Below the pieces are notes generated by a model, which saw nothing but the letters and a program-made list of their open reading frames with translations, searched no databases and was not told the origin of the DNA. 6,437 bases of DNA. Source: Bacteroidota bacterium. GTDB lineage: Bacteria > Bacteroidota > Bacteroidia > Flavobacteriales_D > Crocinitomicaceae. Location: the NCBI GenBank assembly GCA_018825925.1, contig JAHKAT010000302.1, positions 1 to 6,437 on the forward strand. Reading direction: 5' to 3'. The position numbers were made by a program, and so were the translations under genes. Positions 6,088 to 6,437 of this stretch are shown here, piece after piece. Every line of letters begins with the position of its first letter. The first letter of the stretch is position 1.

Positions 6088-6437
6088 ATGAAAATAATCA
6101 CTTTGACATCAGATTTTGGTACAAGCGATCATTATGTTGCTTCGCTAAAGGCTTCCATTTATCGGCAAGAGCCACAGGCAACAGTTATAGACGTTTCTCA
6201 CGACATTCGTCCCTTCGATGCTGGTCAGGCTGCCTATGTTTTAAAAAGCTGTTTTTCTGAATTTCAAGCAGGAACTGTGCATATAGTTGCTGTAGATTGT
6301 GAACCTGTTGTTAATTTCAACGGCTTGGAAGGCGTTTTTCCATGTGTGATGATGAAAGGAAATCAATTCATTATTGCCAATAACAACGGTTTTTTTGGAG
6401 CATTTTTAGGTGGTGATACAGATTACAAACTGTATAA
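6088..6437 (+). CDS. SAM hydroxide adenosyltransferase family protein (DUF62, chlorinase/fluorinase-like), N-terminal part, cut by the right edge
   Basis: Member of the DUF62 family, whose characterised members hydrolyse S-adenosylmethionine to adenosine and methionine, or in rare halogenating members use chloride or fluoride. The ATG at 6088 opens 116 codons to the window edge. Seen: ITLTSDFGTSDHYV at 4-17, the family's opening motif with Asp9 at the ribose-contacting position; VIDVSHDIRPFD at 33-44; VHIVAVDCEP at 64-73; and IANNNGFFGAFL at 96-107, corresponding to the usual PDNGLL stretch. The canonical VDPGVG plus arginine segment is replaced by VDCEPVVNFNG, so Asp70 is kept but the usual triad arginine is not evident; similar divergence is my recollection for Bacteroidota members. 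Full-length members are about 260-280 residues, so over half is missing. It is transcribed away from phoH. Hydrolase activity is inferred and halogenase activity is not supported. Confidence 0.88.
   Translation, partial: MKIITLTSDFGTSDHYVASLKASIYRQEPQATVIDVSHDIRPFDAGQAAYVLKSCFSEFQAGTVHIVAVDCEPVVNFNGLEGVFPCVMMKGNQFIIANNNGFFGAFLGGDTDYKLY

Noticed and set aside
6088..6437. Fluorinase or chlorinase assignment for the DUF62 gene
   Set aside because: Nothing in the 116 visible residues supports halide use, and most family members are hydrolases.

Overview
This is an AT-rich, gene-dense stretch of bacterial chromosome that looks like Bacteroidota, most likely the Flavobacteriia/Cytophagia side. The reasons are: a giant ResB-CcsA fusion for System II cytochrome c maturation, a bacillithiol-type LmbE deacetylase, a PhoH-purC pair divergent from a SAM-hydrolase-family gene, start codons without clear Shine-Dalgarno sequences, and TAnnTTTG-like promoter elements. 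The genus cannot be fixed from the sequence.

Layout: almost the whole window (1-5990) is one leftward gene string on the minus strand. In transcription order it is phoH (5990-4992), purC (4995-4036), ccsBA (4028-858), gpx (865-392) and bshB1 (405 to beyond the left edge). The junctions are a 4-bp overlap, a 7-bp gap, an 8-bp overlap and a 14-bp overlap, so a single translationally coupled operon is the simplest reading. A 97-bp intergenic region (5991-6087) separates it from a rightward gene (6088 to beyond the right edge) of the SAM hydroxide adenosyltransferase (DUF62) family. That spacer holds an 18-bp palindrome whose two arms each match the Bacteroidota -7 element on opposite strands, plus a second, 14-bp dyad. 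Together they look like a compact divergent promoter/operator region.

Functions: PhoH is an NTPase of the YbeZ type, linked to RNA metabolism. PurC makes SAICAR in purine synthesis. CcsBA exports haem and attaches it to c-type cytochromes. Gpx is a cysteine (not selenocysteine) peroxidase with the two-cysteine, thioredoxin-dependent layout. BshB1 makes the free amine precursor of the thiol bacillithiol. The last three share a thiol/haem redox theme; the first two are housekeeping genes. I see no mobile element, CRISPR array, tRNA, rRNA or phage gene. No wholly new system is evident. The points most worth checking are the tripartite structure of CcsBA, the palindromic divergent promoter, the gpx/bshB1 overlap and the diverged active-site region of the DUF62 protein.
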